8,176 bases of DNA, taken from an uncultured Coriobacteriaceae bacterium. GTDB taxonomy: Bacteria; Actinomycetota; Coriobacteriia; Coriobacteriales; Eggerthellaceae. A program made the translations under genes and the position numbers. The DNA lies in assembly GCA_900554945.1 (NCBI GenBank), contig USJN01000059.1, forward strand, positions 1 to 8,176. The letters are read 5' to 3'. Below the pieces are notes generated by a model. That model was given only the letters and a program-made list of their open reading frames with translations, was not told the origin of the DNA and made no database searches. Below are positions 1 through 7,286 of the stretch, piece by piece. Positions within the stretch are counted from its first letter, which is position 1. Each line of letters begins with the position of its first letter.

Positions 1-5
1 GAAGC

Positions 6-1316
6 TTACCAACCGCGCATGATGGTCTGATCGCGATCGGGGCCGACGGCGACGATCGAGATCTTCACGCCCGTGATCTCCTCGAGATGCTCAACATATT
101 TCTGCGCGTTCTCGGGCAGTTCCTCGAAGGACTTGCAAGCCGTGATGTCCTCGCCCTTCCAGCCGGGAAGTTCCTCGTAGATGGGCTTCGCGTGGAACAG
201 CACGCTCTGCTGCATGGGGAAGTAATCGTAGCGCTTGCCATTGCATTCGTAAGCCACGCACACCTTAATGGTGTCGAAGGCGGAAAGCACATCGAGCTTG
301 GTCAGCGCCACATCAGTGAGGCCGTTGACCTCCGCGGCGTAGCGCGCGATGACCGCGTCGAACCAGCCGCAGCGGCGCTTGCGACCGGTGGTCACGCCGT
401 ATTCGTGACCCACGGAGCACAGAAGCTCGCCGGTTTCGGCCTCTTCGCCCACACCGCCGTCCTCGGGGAAGCGCTGCTCGGTGGGGAACGGGCCGCCGCC
501 GACGCGCGTCACGTAGGCCTTCTCGATACCGAGCACGCGGTCGATGTTCACAGGGCCCACGCCCGAGCCCGTCGCCGCGCCGCCCGCGCAGCAAGAAGAG
601 GAGGTCACATAGGGATAGGTGCCGTGATCGATGTCGAGCAAGGTGCCCTGCGCGCCCTCGAACAGCACCGACTTACCCTCGCGCAGCGCGCTGTTGAGCA
701 TGTGGGCAGTTTCAGCCATATAGGGCTTCAGGATGCGCGCGTAAGGCAGGTACTCCTCGCAGATTTCCTCGACCGTGTAGGTGTGGAGGCCGTAGATCTT
801 GCTCAGGACGGGATTCTTCTGCTTGAGCGCGGTCTCGACCTTCAGACGGAAGATCTTCTCGTCAAACAGATCCTGGATGCGGATGCCCTTGCGAGCAGCT
901 TTGTCCTGGTAACACGGGCCGATGCCGCGCTTGGTGGTACCGATTTTGTGCTCGCCGAGGCTCTTCTCGTCGGCACCGTCGAGGTCTTTGTGCCACGGCA
1001 TGATGACATGCGCGTCGCAGCTGATCTTCAGGTTCTTGCACGAAATGCCCTCGGCCTGAAGCATCGCCATTTCCTTCACGAGCACGCCCGGGTCGACGAC
1101 GACGCCGTTTCCGATGACGGGAATGGCGTTCTCGTACATGACGCCCGAGGGCATCAGGTGCAGCGCCAGTTTCTTGTCACCGTGGATGACGGTGTGTCCT
1201 GCGTTGTTTCCACCCTGGTAGCGCACGACGAAATCGAATTCGCGCGCGATGAGGTCGGTGATTTTACCCTTGCCTTCGTCGCCCCATTGGGCACCGACGA
1301 GAACTGTACTGGGCAT
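6..1316 (-). CDS. purA: Adenylosuccinate synthetase (PurA)
   Basis: This 436-residue cytoplasmic enzyme condenses IMP with aspartate using GTP to form adenylosuccinate, the committed step from IMP to AMP. Sequence signs are the N-terminal GDEGKGK loop (residues 12-18), the NNAGH segment (37-41), GTTKRGIGP (126-134), the [11 protein letters not shown] segment (220-230), the [13 protein letters not shown] substrate loop (308-320), TKLDVL (339-344) and VGPDRDQTI near the C terminus (424-432). The length is normal for bacterial PurA and the gene is complete, ending in TAA only five bases inside the window. The ATG start is supported by an AAAGGA Shine-Dalgarno about 9 nt upstream. It follows the YhaN-like gene after an 80-bp gap that carries its own likely -10 box, so it may be transcribed separately from the DNA-repair pair. 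All expected motifs are intact. Confidence 0.98.
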   Translation of the reverse strand: MPSTVLVGAQWGDEGKGKITDLIAREFDFVVRYQGGNNAGHTVIHGDKKLALHLMPSGVMYENAIPVIGNGVVVDPGVLVKEMAMLQAEGISCKNLKISCDAHVIMPWHKDLDGADEKSLGEHKIGTTKRGIGPCYQDKAARKGIRIQDLFDEKIFRLKVETALKQKNPVLSKIYGLHTYTVEEICEEYLPYARILKPYMAETAHMLNSALREGKSVLFEGAQGTLLDIDHGTYPYVTSSSCCAGGAATGSGVGPVNIDRVLGIEKAYVTRVGGGPFPTEQRFPEDGGVGEEAETGELLCSVGHEYGVTTGRKRRCGWFDAVIARYAAEVNGLTDVALTKLDVLSAFDTIKVCVAYECNGKRYDYFPMQQSVLFHAKPIYEELPGWKGEDITACKSFEELPENAQKYVEHLEEITGVKISIVAVGPDRDQTIMRGW

Positions 1317-1351
1317 GAGCGTTCATCCTTTCGTCGCCCCGCGCGAGCGAG

Positions 1352-1361
1352 GCCGATCGGC
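1352..1361. promoter_or_regulatory. 10-bp palindrome in the purA leader (possible operator)
   Basis: GCCGATCGGC is a perfect 10-bp palindrome between the candidate purA -10 box and the purA start. If transcription starts about 7 nt after the -10 box, it would sit roughly 15-25 nt into the transcript, a place where a repressor site or a short RNA hairpin could act. No T-run follows it on the minus strand, so it is not a terminator. A palindrome this short can arise by chance in GC-rich DNA. Confidence 0.2.
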
Positions 1362-1381
1362 ATTCTTCCTGCAACCCTTGC

Positions 1382-1387
1382 ATTATA
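1382..1387 (-). promoter_or_regulatory. Candidate purA promoter -10 box
   Basis: Read on the minus strand this is an exact TATAAT, 65 bp upstream of the purA ATG and just downstream of the stop codon of the preceding gene, in an otherwise GC-rich region. No convincing -35 hexamer lies 16-18 bp further upstream: the best alignments there match TTGACA poorly and fall inside the end of the YhaN-like coding region. There is no extended -10 TG either. The call rests on the perfect hexamer and its position in one of the few intergenic gaps. Confidence 0.45.
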
Positions 1388-1396
1388 AGGTATGGG

Positions 1397-3577
1397 TTAC
1401 ACGGCGAGTTCGATGACGTTGGTAGCGTCACTAACTTCGCGTAGAACGGAAACGACCTCTTCGTGACAGGTGAACATAATGACTTGGCGCGTCTTCGCGA
1501 GCTCGGCCAAGGCACGCGCGGCCCCACGGCGGCGGCGGGAGTCGAAGTTCACGAGAATATCGTCGGCGAGGATGGGAATCGCGCGGCCCACGTTGTCGGC
1601 GGCGAGCAGAAGCGCGATGCGCAAGCTGAGATAGAGCTGCTGGCACGTGCCGAGCGAGAGATGGACCGGATCGCGCTCGGTATGAACGGAGTCGACGACG
1701 CGCAGATGACCGTCGGCGGTCATGTACACGCGAACCCAGCGACCCTCGGTCATAAGCGACATGAGTTCGCTCGCCTGCGCATACACCTCGGGCTGGCTTT
1801 TGCTCTCCCAAGAGGATATCGCCATCTCGAGCATGCGACGGGCGAGAAGAAGCCTCGCGAAAGTTTGCAGCGACTCGTTGTAGCGTGTGCGAATCTGCTG
1901 GTAGGTCATGCGGACTTCGTCGAGCGTATGCTCGCCACGCGCCGCCGCAAGCTCTTGCTTGAGCTCGCCGTACGCTCGGTTCGTACTCTCGAAGGCCTCC
2001 ATGAGGTTGATGCGCTGCGAAACCTTGCGCGCGATCTTCGCGTCGAGCGCCGCAAGCGTCGCGTTCTCGCTCGGCAGATGCGCCTGCGTGTAGGCGCTCG
2101 CAAGTGCGTCGACGTTGCGCGCGATCTTCTCTTCGAGCGAGGTCAGGCGCGCAGTGAGCGCCTGGGAGCGCTGCTGGAGCAAGGCCATGTCACCGCGAGC
2201 GTCCTTCGCCTCGTCGAGAATCGTCCGCGCACGGCGCAAGTTCGATGAGGCCTCGCCCAGCCCGCGACTCTCGAGAAACGCGCGAATCTCCCCCGAGAGC
2301 GCCTCCTGCTCGGCAAGACACGACTCGTATTTCTTCTTGTCCTGCAGCATGACCCATTGCACACTTTGGAGCTCGGCCTTTCGAGCTTCTTGCTCCTTGC
2401 TCGGGCGGAACAGCATCACAAGCGCTCCCGCAGCGAGAAAGACCGCCATGGCGACCAAACCCAAACCGAGCGCCGTAAACGACAGGCTTGAGATTTCGCG
2501 CCCATGTACCACAAGGGGGACACCAGACCCGACGAACACAAGCGGCAGCGCGATAGAGAGCACCACCTGCGCCGTACGCTGATGGCGGGCGCGCAGCTCT
2601 ATCTCGCGCGTGTCGGGGGCCTCAAGGCGCACCTCGTAGGCCGCCTTCGACGCAGCGTAATTCGATTTTGCCAGCTCAACGCTGTGCGAGCACTTCGACT
2701 CCCTGTCGGCGAAGGCGTCGATGCGATCGCATAACTCACGGTCCTCGGCTGCCGTCATGCTCATAAGCTCGCGAGGGAGCGCATGCCTCCCGCGCCGTTT
2801 CGCGAGCGCCGCCTGCGTTTGCTCCTCGACAAGGCGCGCGTGCTCCTCGGTGATTTCCTCGCGCTCCGCCGCGAGCTTCTCAATGCGCGCGCGGCATGCG
2901 GTGAGCTCCTCGATGCGCGCGTTCAACTTCGACAGGCGCGCGCTGAGCGACTCACGCTCGGGCTCCATCTCGTGGAATTCCTTGTCCTTGCGGCGCAGGC
3001 TCTCGGCGACCTCGGCGGCGCGGGCCATCTCCTCTTTCGCGTCCGCGAGCTGCGATCCCAAGTTCACAAGCGATTCCTCGGCACTTGCGGCGCGCGATGT
3101 GCAGGCAGCAAGGCGCCCTTGCACCACGGAGAGCGCGTGCGCGGGAGATGTCCCCGTACCAGACCCCGCTGTGAGCAGGCGCGCCGTGACGTCGGTGGTG
3201 TTGCGCAGACGGCGCAGTTCGTCGCTGGTGAGCGAAAACATGGTCGAGAACGTCTCGCGATCGATATCGTGCACGAGGGAGGCCTCGCCCTTGAGGCCTT
3301 CTGCATTGCGGCTTCGGGAAAGCTCGATCTCGCCGCCTTCCCCATCGTCGAAGAATAGCGAGCCCGCGCGGTCTGCCGCCTGCGGCTTGTAGGTGTTGCG
3401 GACCCCGCGCGCCTCTTCCCAGCCGAAGAGTACTCCGCGGACAAACGACGCGGTCGTCGTCTTGCCCGCCTCGTTCGGGCCGAAGACCACGTTCAAATGG
3501 GGCCCGAAGGGACCGACGACCTTGCCGGAAAACGCGCCGAAGCTTTCCATCTTGACGTGCTTCAAGAAGGGCCTCAT
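1397..3577 (-). CDS. YhaN/SbcC-like coiled-coil ATPase with central membrane hairpin
   Basis: This is a 726-residue Rad50/SbcC-related ATPase, closest in architecture to the YhaN family (AAA_27 type). The N-terminal lobe has Walker A GPNEAGKTT (residues 33-41). The C-terminal lobe has a signature-like LSLGTCQQL (640-648), Walker B and D-loop in PILADDILVNFD (668-679), and an H-loop histidine (H705 in FTCHEE). Between the lobes are two Ala/Glu/Arg-rich coiled-coil stretches (about 165-330 and 395-550) separated by two hydrophobic segments (about 338-357 and 366-390). There is no CxxC zinc hook. The ATG overlaps the stop of the upstream phosphoesterase gene by 4 bp (ATGA), with a strong GGAGGTGA binding site 9 nt upstream. 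With that partner it probably forms an Mre11/Rad50-type DNA end-processing complex. It is shorter than Bacillus YhaN as I remember it (about 960 residues). The family is secure, but the cellular role and membrane attachment are inferred. Confidence 0.88.
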   Translation of the reverse strand: MRPFLKHVKMESFGAFSGKVVGPFGPHLNVVFGPNEAGKTTTASFVRGVLFGWEEARGVRNTYKPQAADRAGSLFFDDGEGGEIELSRSRNAEGLKGEASLVHDIDRETFSTMFSLTSDELRRLRNTTDVTARLLTAGSGTGTSPAHALSVVQGRLAACTSRAASAEESLVNLGSQLADAKEEMARAAEVAESLRRKDKEFHEMEPERESLSARLSKLNARIEELTACRARIEKLAAEREEITEEHARLVEEQTQAALAKRRGRHALPRELMSMTAAEDRELCDRIDAFADRESKCSHSVELAKSNYAASKAAYEVRLEAPDTREIELRARHQRTAQVVLSIALPLVFVGSGVPLVVHGREISSLSFTALGLGLVAMAVFLAAGALVMLFRPSKEQEARKAELQSVQWVMLQDKKKYESCLAEQEALSGEIRAFLESRGLGEASSNLRRARTILDEAKDARGDMALLQQRSQALTARLTSLEEKIARNVDALASAYTQAHLPSENATLAALDAKIARKVSQRINLMEAFESTNRAYGELKQELAAARGEHTLDEVRMTYQQIRTRYNESLQTFARLLLARRMLEMAISSWESKSQPEVYAQASELMSLMTEGRWVRVYMTADGHLRVVDSVHTERDPVHLSLGTCQQLYLSLRIALLLAADNVGRAIPILADDILVNFDSRRRRGAARALAELAKTRQVIMFTCHEEVVSVLREVSDATNVIELAV

Positions 3578-4848
3578 TGGTCGTCACCTCCGCACAAAAG
3601 ATCGATGACCAGGTCTTGCGCCTCATCGGCAAGCGTCGGGATACTCTGCACGAGGGCGCTCGGCAGCGTAACGTTGCTCTTGAGGAACTCGTCCTGGAGA
3701 AACGCCGCCTCGCCTGACTCGTCTTCGCGCATCGATTCGGCCACGCCGAGGAACACCGCGGGGAACATCCCCTCGCGGCGCGCCGCTTCGCGGTCAAAGG
3801 GCCGACGCGTCTTGTCGATAAGCGCGTCGCAGAAGAACTCTGGGTGGGAATCGTTAATCTGGTTGCGCAAATCGTCGACCAGCCCGGGGCGCTTGAGCAC
3901 CTCATGCAGGGGCGTCGTGCCGCAAAGCACGATGCGCGTGCACATCTCCCCGCAGTGCGCCTTGCCGTTCACGCGGAAAAGCTCGCGCGTGACCAGGTCG
4001 GATACATCGGGAACCGTGACGCAGTCCGAGATGTCCACCTTCATGCGTTGCCAAACGACGCTTGCGGTGGGGACGAACTCAACCACGTTGCGGCGCCCCT
4101 CCTCGAGCGTGACCAGGTTCACACCGCGCGGCCCCGTCTCCTTGATGTCGCGCCCCTGGATACAGCCGGAAAACGCGAGGCGCGGATTCTCGTCGGTGTA
4201 GAGCAGGCGCTTGTGAACGTGTCCGAGCGCCCAGTAGTCGAACCCCGCGCGCAAAAGCTTCGCGGGCGACACGGGTGCCTTGTTCGGATCGAGATCGAGC
4301 CCGGTATGGATCACGCCGACGCCGAAAGGTGCCAAGGCGGCGTCTTTCCCAAGGGCCTCGTTCGCGGCAGCGCGCGTGACACCCTCGGCGATGCAGACAT
4401 CGGCAGGCCATGTCTGGTTGTAGTAGCCGCGCCCGCCGAGCACGCACACGGGCTTGCCGTCCCGATGATAAAGCGCAAAGCTCGGCTTGTCGGCGGAAAA
4501 CATGGTCACGTTGCCCGGCAGGTTGAACAGGTCGCGCTGCCAGGTAGTATAGGGGTCGTGGTTTCCTGTGCACATGTACACTGGAATGCCCTCGGCGTCG
4601 AGGCGTGAGAGGCCATCGAAAAACGTGAGGTAGTCGGCATAGGACGGTCGCGCCGTGTCGAAAATGTCGCCAGCGATCACCACGAAGTCGACGCGATTGT
4701 CGATGGCGGCGGAAATCACGCGTTCGTACGCTTCGGGAATTGCCTCGACGAGACGGCTCGCCCAACGCTCGGAAAGGGCCCGAAGGCCGCGAAAAGGCGC
4801 CCCGATATGAAGATCGGCAGCATGGATGAATGTCAGGCGCTCCGCCAT
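3574..4848 (-). CDS. YhaO/SbcD (Mre11)-like metallophosphoesterase, probable DNA exonuclease
   Basis: This 424-residue calcineurin-like phosphoesterase is of the SbcD/YhaO type, expected to be a Mn-dependent DNA nuclease working with the ATPase encoded next. The metal-binding motifs are present in order: DLH (residues 12-14), AGDIFD (59-64), TGNHD (94-98), a lone histidine in VIHTGLD (H181), and GHVH (209-212). The C-terminal part, about 250-424, has no motif I recognise and would be the capping and partner-binding region. The length is close to that of YhaO proteins. The ATG lies 13 bp after the dnaB stop, with an AAGGGG-type binding site that overlaps the dnaB stop codon. The gene ends in a 4-bp overlap with the YhaN-like gene, pointing to translational coupling and roughly matched production of the two partners. 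It is not one of the small phosphodiesterases, because the SbcD-style DLHIG start and the adjacent Rad50-like gene fit a nuclease. Confidence 0.9.
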   Translation of the reverse strand: MAERLTFIHAADLHIGAPFRGLRALSERWASRLVEAIPEAYERVISAAIDNRVDFVVIAGDIFDTARPSYADYLTFFDGLSRLDAEGIPVYMCTGNHDPYTTWQRDLFNLPGNVTMFSADKPSFALYHRDGKPVCVLGGRGYYNQTWPADVCIAEGVTRAAANEALGKDAALAPFGVGVIHTGLDLDPNKAPVSPAKLLRAGFDYWALGHVHKRLLYTDENPRLAFSGCIQGRDIKETGPRGVNLVTLEEGRRNVVEFVPTASVVWQRMKVDISDCVTVPDVSDLVTRELFRVNGKAHCGEMCTRIVLCGTTPLHEVLKRPGLVDDLRNQINDSHPEFFCDALIDKTRRPFDREAARREGMFPAVFLGVAESMREDESGEAAFLQDEFLKSNVTLPSALVQSIPTLADEAQDLVIDLLCGGDDQ

Positions 4849-4861
4849 CGGAAGCCGCCCC

Positions 4862-6277
4862 TTATGCGTATCCGCCGACGCGCGAGTCGTCGATAAGGTC
4901 CATAAAGCGCGTGTACTCGGCGTTAAAGGCGAGCGGGATGTCGCGCGTCGGGCCGTTGCGGTGCTTGGCGACGATCAGCTCCGCTGTGCCCCAATCGGGA
5001 CGATCGTCGCTTTCGCCCTCTTCCTCGTTCATGCTTCGGTCGATGAACATGACGATGTCGGCGTCCTGTTCGATGGAGCCCGATTCGCGCAGGTCGGAAA
5101 GCATGGGACGCTTCTTTCCTCGCATTTCGACAGCACGGGAGAGCTGCGAGAGGGCGATAACGGGCATGCCCATCTCCTTCGCGAGGATCTTAAGGCCACG
5201 GGAAATCTCGCCAACCTCAACGGCGCGGTTGCCGTCGCGGCGCGTTTGCGGGGGCTGCATAAGCTGCAGGTAGTCAACGATGATGAGCCCGTTTCCCTGT
5301 GCATGGCGCAATTCGCGGCGCGCCTTCGCGCGAGCTTCCAGAATGGACAGGCCCGGCGAGTCGTCGATGTACATATCAAGCTTCGAGAGCGCGTTCGATG
5401 CATCGGCGATGGCGCCCCAATCCCCTTCGGCGATGAATCCGCCGCGGATCTTCGAGAGGCTCACGCGCGCCTCGGCACACAGGATACGCTGCATAAGCTG
5501 GCTCGCGGACATTTCCAAGGAGAAGAAGGCGACCGACGTCCCCGCCTTCGCCGCGTTCACGGCGAGATTCAGCGCGAACGACGTCTTGCCGACGCCGGGC
5601 CTTGCGGCAAGGATGACCAGGTCGCCCGCACGCAAGCCGTGGAACAGGTCGTCTGCGTCCTTGAAGCCCGTCGGAACACCCGCCATGTGGCTTTTCTGCT
5701 CCGCGAGCTTCGTGATTTCCTCGAACGCCTCGGTGAGCAGGGTGTCAACGCGCGCGAACGTCGAGGACACGCGCTTCTCCGTGACGTTGAAGAGTGTTTT
5801 CTCGGCGGTCTCCACAACCTCGTTCAGGTCGTCGGGGGCGTCATAGGCAAGCGCGTTGATCTGTGCAGACGCAAATATGAGCTCGCGCAGGATGGCCGTG
5901 CGCTTCACGATGTCGGCATGGTTTTGCCAGTTGGTGAGCGCGAACGTGTTGTCCGCAAGGTCGACGAGGTACGCCTTGCCGCCGACCGCCTCGAGCTGCC
6001 CCGACGCATTGAGCGTGTCGGCAAGCGAAATCTGGTCGATGGGGATGCGGCGGATGTTCAGGTCGCATATCGCCTCGAAGATGATGCGATGGGCAGGACG
6101 GAAGAAGTTCTCGGGCTTCAGCTTCAGCACCAGCTCCTCGACAGCCTCGGCGTCGAGCATGCATGCTGCCAGAACGGATTGCTCCGCTTCGATGTTCTGG
6201 GGCAATGGCCTGTTCTGCGGCGTTGACTGCGGCGCAAAATCTGAGTTGCGCGGGGTGTTGGAGCGGTTGTCGGGCAT
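4862..6277 (-). CDS. dnaB: Replicative DNA helicase (DnaB)
   Basis: This is the 471-residue hexameric helicase that unwinds DNA ahead of the replication fork and recruits primase. After a disordered tail of about 28 residues comes the conserved LPQNIEAEQSVL start of the N-terminal domain. The RecA-like domain follows, with Walker A ARPGVGKT (residues 225-232), the FFSLEMS segment just after it, Walker B LIIVDYLQLM (331-340), an ALSQLSRAVE segment, and the KHRNGPT arginine-finger region (R440). Length is normal and no intein interrupts the P-loop, a common insertion site. An open frame continues 42 codons upstream to 6403, but it would run through the rplI terminator. The ATG at 6277 is preferred because of an AGAAGGAAG binding site 9 nt upstream. 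The two nuclease-complex genes follow closely. It lies beyond a terminator from the ribosomal-protein genes, so it probably depends on its own promoter plus some read-through. Confidence 0.97.
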   Translation of the reverse strand: MPDNRSNTPRNSDFAPQSTPQNRPLPQNIEAEQSVLAACMLDAEAVEELVLKLKPENFFRPAHRIIFEAICDLNIRRIPIDQISLADTLNASGQLEAVGGKAYLVDLADNTFALTNWQNHADIVKRTAILRELIFASAQINALAYDAPDDLNEVVETAEKTLFNVTEKRVSSTFARVDTLLTEAFEEITKLAEQKSHMAGVPTGFKDADDLFHGLRAGDLVILAARPGVGKTSFALNLAVNAAKAGTSVAFFSLEMSASQLMQRILCAEARVSLSKIRGGFIAEGDWGAIADASNALSKLDMYIDDSPGLSILEARAKARRELRHAQGNGLIIVDYLQLMQPPQTRRDGNRAVEVGEISRGLKILAKEMGMPVIALSQLSRAVEMRGKKRPMLSDLRESGSIEQDADIVMFIDRSMNEEEGESDDRPDWGTAELIVAKHRNGPTRDIPLAFNAEYTRFMDLIDDSRVGGYA

Positions 6278-6383
6278 ATGCGATGGCTTCCTTCTGGGTG
6301 CGTTGACGAGAGTCGTTGAGAATTCGTTTAACCGTTGTATCTTACCCCACCGCGAGCACTCTCGGCGAGAGGTACCCCAAACA
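6278..6383 (-). promoter_or_regulatory. dnaB upstream region with weak promoter candidates
   Basis: This is the gene-free stretch between the rplI terminator and dnaB. On the minus strand, TAAGAT (6339-6344) and TACAAC (6334-6339) each match four of six -10 positions, but no clear -35 box stands at the right distance. Because a terminator separates dnaB from the operon upstream, a promoter is expected here. Its exact place cannot be fixed from the sequence. Confidence 0.25.
6359..6371. promoter_or_regulatory. 13-bp palindrome upstream of dnaB
   Basis: CTCTCG-G-CGAGAG is a perfect 6+1+6 inverted repeat, 82-94 bp upstream of the dnaB start and 12 bp past the end of the rplI terminator stem. 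It lies just upstream of the weak -10 candidates, where an activator or repressor site could be, and it could also form a small RNA hairpin. I do not recognise the motif as any named operator. Confidence 0.3.
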
Positions 6384-6416
6384 CCAAGAAACCCCTCGCC
6401 CAAACGGGCAAGGGGT
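6384..6416 (-). terminator. Rho-independent terminator after rplI
   Basis: On the minus strand, an 11-bp stem (ACCCCTTGCCC paired with GGGCGAGGGGT, one G-U wobble, 6391-6416) closes a 4-nt GTTT loop. A T-rich run beginning TTTCTTGG follows. It begins 33 nt after the rplI stop codon and would end or weaken transcription of the rpsF-ssb-rpsR-rplI operon before dnaB. The T-run is interrupted, so partial read-through is plausible. It has no T-run in the plus direction. Confidence 0.85.
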
Positions 6417-6449
6417 CTCGAAATAAGCGTGTTCGCGATGTGCGATGCG

Positions 6450-6989
6450 CTATTCGGCAGCAGCCTCGGTCTCTTCAGCGGGAGCAGCTGCTTCCTCGGC
6501 GGGAGCCTCGACAGCCTCTTCCTCTTCCGGAGCCTCGACAGCCTTGTCGCTCACGACGTTCACGGTAACGGTGGCCTTGATGTCGCGATAGATGGAAATA
6601 GCGACGGCATGCTCACCGGCAACCTTGATCGGGTTGCCAAGCTCGACTCGACGACGGTCGACCTCGACGCCAAGGTTCTCCTTGATTGCGTCGGCGACGA
6701 TCGAAGAGGTGACGGAGCCGAACAGCTGGCCCTCTTCGCCCACGTTGGCGAGAACCTTGACGGTTGCGCCATCGAGCTTGGCGCGCATGGCCTCAGCGTC
6801 GGCAAGGCGAGTCTCCTCGCGCTTAGCGATGTTGTGCTTGCGCTGCTCGAGCTGCTTGAGGTTGCCCTTGGTCGCCTTGATGGCGTAGCCTTGGGTCAGC
6901 AGGTAGTTGTTGGCGTAACCATTGGCAACTTCGATAACGTCGCCTTCGCCGCCCCTGCCTTTCAGTTCTTTAAGCAGAATGACTTTCAT
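6450..6989 (-). CDS. rplI: Large-subunit ribosomal protein bL9 with acidic C-terminal tail
   Basis: bL9 binds 23S rRNA near the base of the L1 stalk and reaches across the ribosome surface. The N-terminal domain is classic: MKVILLKELKGRGGEGD, then the VANGYANNYLL segment (residues 21-31). A charged connecting helix (about 41-74) and the C-terminal domain, with GQLFGSVTSSIVADAI (87-102), follow. The usual protein ends near residue 148. This one has 31 further residues made almost only of Ala, Glu, Pro and Val with no Lys or Arg after K149, encoded partly by a 27-bp duplication. The ATG has an AAGGAGG site 4 nt upstream and lies 14 bp after the rpsR stop, so it shares that transcript. A terminator follows. 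Identity is certain; the purpose of the tail is unknown. Confidence 0.97.
   Translation of the reverse strand: MKVILLKELKGRGGEGDVIEVANGYANNYLLTQGYAIKATKGNLKQLEQRKHNIAKREETRLADAEAMRAKLDGATVKVLANVGEEGQLFGSVTSSIVADAIKENLGVEVDRRRVELGNPIKVAGEHAVAISIYRDIKATVTVNVVSDKAVEAPEEEEAVEAPAEEAAAPAEETEAAAE
6502..6544 (-). repeat. rplI: Direct repeat in the rplI tail (16 bp, 27-bp period)
   Basis: The 16-bp sequence GGAGCCTCGACAGCCT (plus strand) occurs exactly at 6502-6517 and again at 6529-6544. The 27-bp period is nine codons, so the frame is kept and the protein carries AVEAPEEEE followed by AVEAPAEEA. This looks like an in-frame tandem duplication that lengthened the acidic tail of bL9. Confidence 0.85.
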
Positions 6990-7003
6990 GGTACCTCCTT
7001 CGC

Positions 7004-7273
7004 CTAGCGGTTGCGGCGGTCGCCACGGCCGCTCACGGCGGGAACCGCGTAGGGCATCAAAGCCATTTCGCGAGCGCGCTTCACGGCGTTCGCGATGTCA
7101 CGCTGATGCTGGGTGCAGGCACCCGTCACGCGGCGCGGCTTGATCTTTCCGCGGTCGGTCACATACTTGCGCAGCATCTGCGTGTCCTTGTAGTCGATGT
7201 ACTCAACATCGTCCTTGCAGAACTGGCAGAACTTGCGACGCGGCTGCTTCGCGTAATCTGACGTTTTCTTCAA
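7004..7273 (-). CDS. rpsR: Small-subunit ribosomal protein bS18, zinc-binding form, TTG start
   Basis: bS18 pairs with bS6 on the 30S platform and binds 16S rRNA. This 89-residue protein has the family core: IDYKD (26-30), [17 protein letters not shown] (42-58), then an [13 protein letters not shown] segment (63-75). Cys16, Cys19, Cys53 and His56 form the CxxC...CxxH set of the zinc-binding (C+) type. The start is TTG: no ATG precedes the conserved region in frame, the codon gives the expected MKKTSDY beginning, and an AAGGAAG binding site lies about 8 nt upstream, overlapping the ssb stop. The gene begins 11 bp after ssb and is followed 14 bp later by rplI, all one transcript. A short basic tail rich in Arg and Gly ends the protein. 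Confidence 0.96.
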   Translation of the reverse strand: MKKTSDYAKQPRRKFCQFCKDDVEYIDYKDTQMLRKYVTDRGKIKPRRVTGACTQHQRDIANAVKRAREMALMPYAVPAVSGRGDRRNR

Positions 7274-7277
7274 CTTA

Positions 7278-7286
7278 CTCTTCCTT
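7278..7286 (-). promoter_or_regulatory. Ribosome binding site deciding the rpsR TTG start
   Basis: Minus-strand AAGGAAGAG overlaps two bases of the ssb TAA stop and is spaced about 8 nt from TTG at 7273. The overlap suggests ribosomes ending ssb help load onto rpsR. No alternative ATG with a binding site exists nearby. Confidence 0.7.

Noticed and set aside
87..1388. Long plus-strand open frame (433 codons) opposite purA
   Set aside because: Its translation is low-complexity, rich in Ala, Val, His and Arg, with no recognisable motif. It mirrors a certain gene and fits GC-driven antisense openness.
5582..5605. Intein insertion at the DnaB P-loop
   Set aside because: This is a frequent intein site, but the Walker A motif reads through without interruption.
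4826..6226. Long plus-strand open frame (466 codons) opposite dnaB
   Set aside because: It is exactly antisense to an unmistakable DnaB, has no family motifs, and its composition is that of a GC-rich shadow frame.
6303..6332. Plus-strand TTGACG with TTTAAC at 18-bp spacing, a possible antisense promoter toward rplI
   Set aside because: The -10 match is only four of six and no plus-strand gene follows. It is probably a chance match.
6278..6403. 42-codon upstream extension of dnaB
   Set aside because: It would start inside the terminator stem, does not resemble DnaB, and lies upstream of a better ATG with a binding site.
5856..7007. Plus-strand open frame running across dnaB, the terminator and rplI
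   Set aside because: It crosses a terminator and two certain minus-strand genes and shows no domain. Ser/Leu-rich stretches are the antisense of the bL9 Ala/Glu tail.
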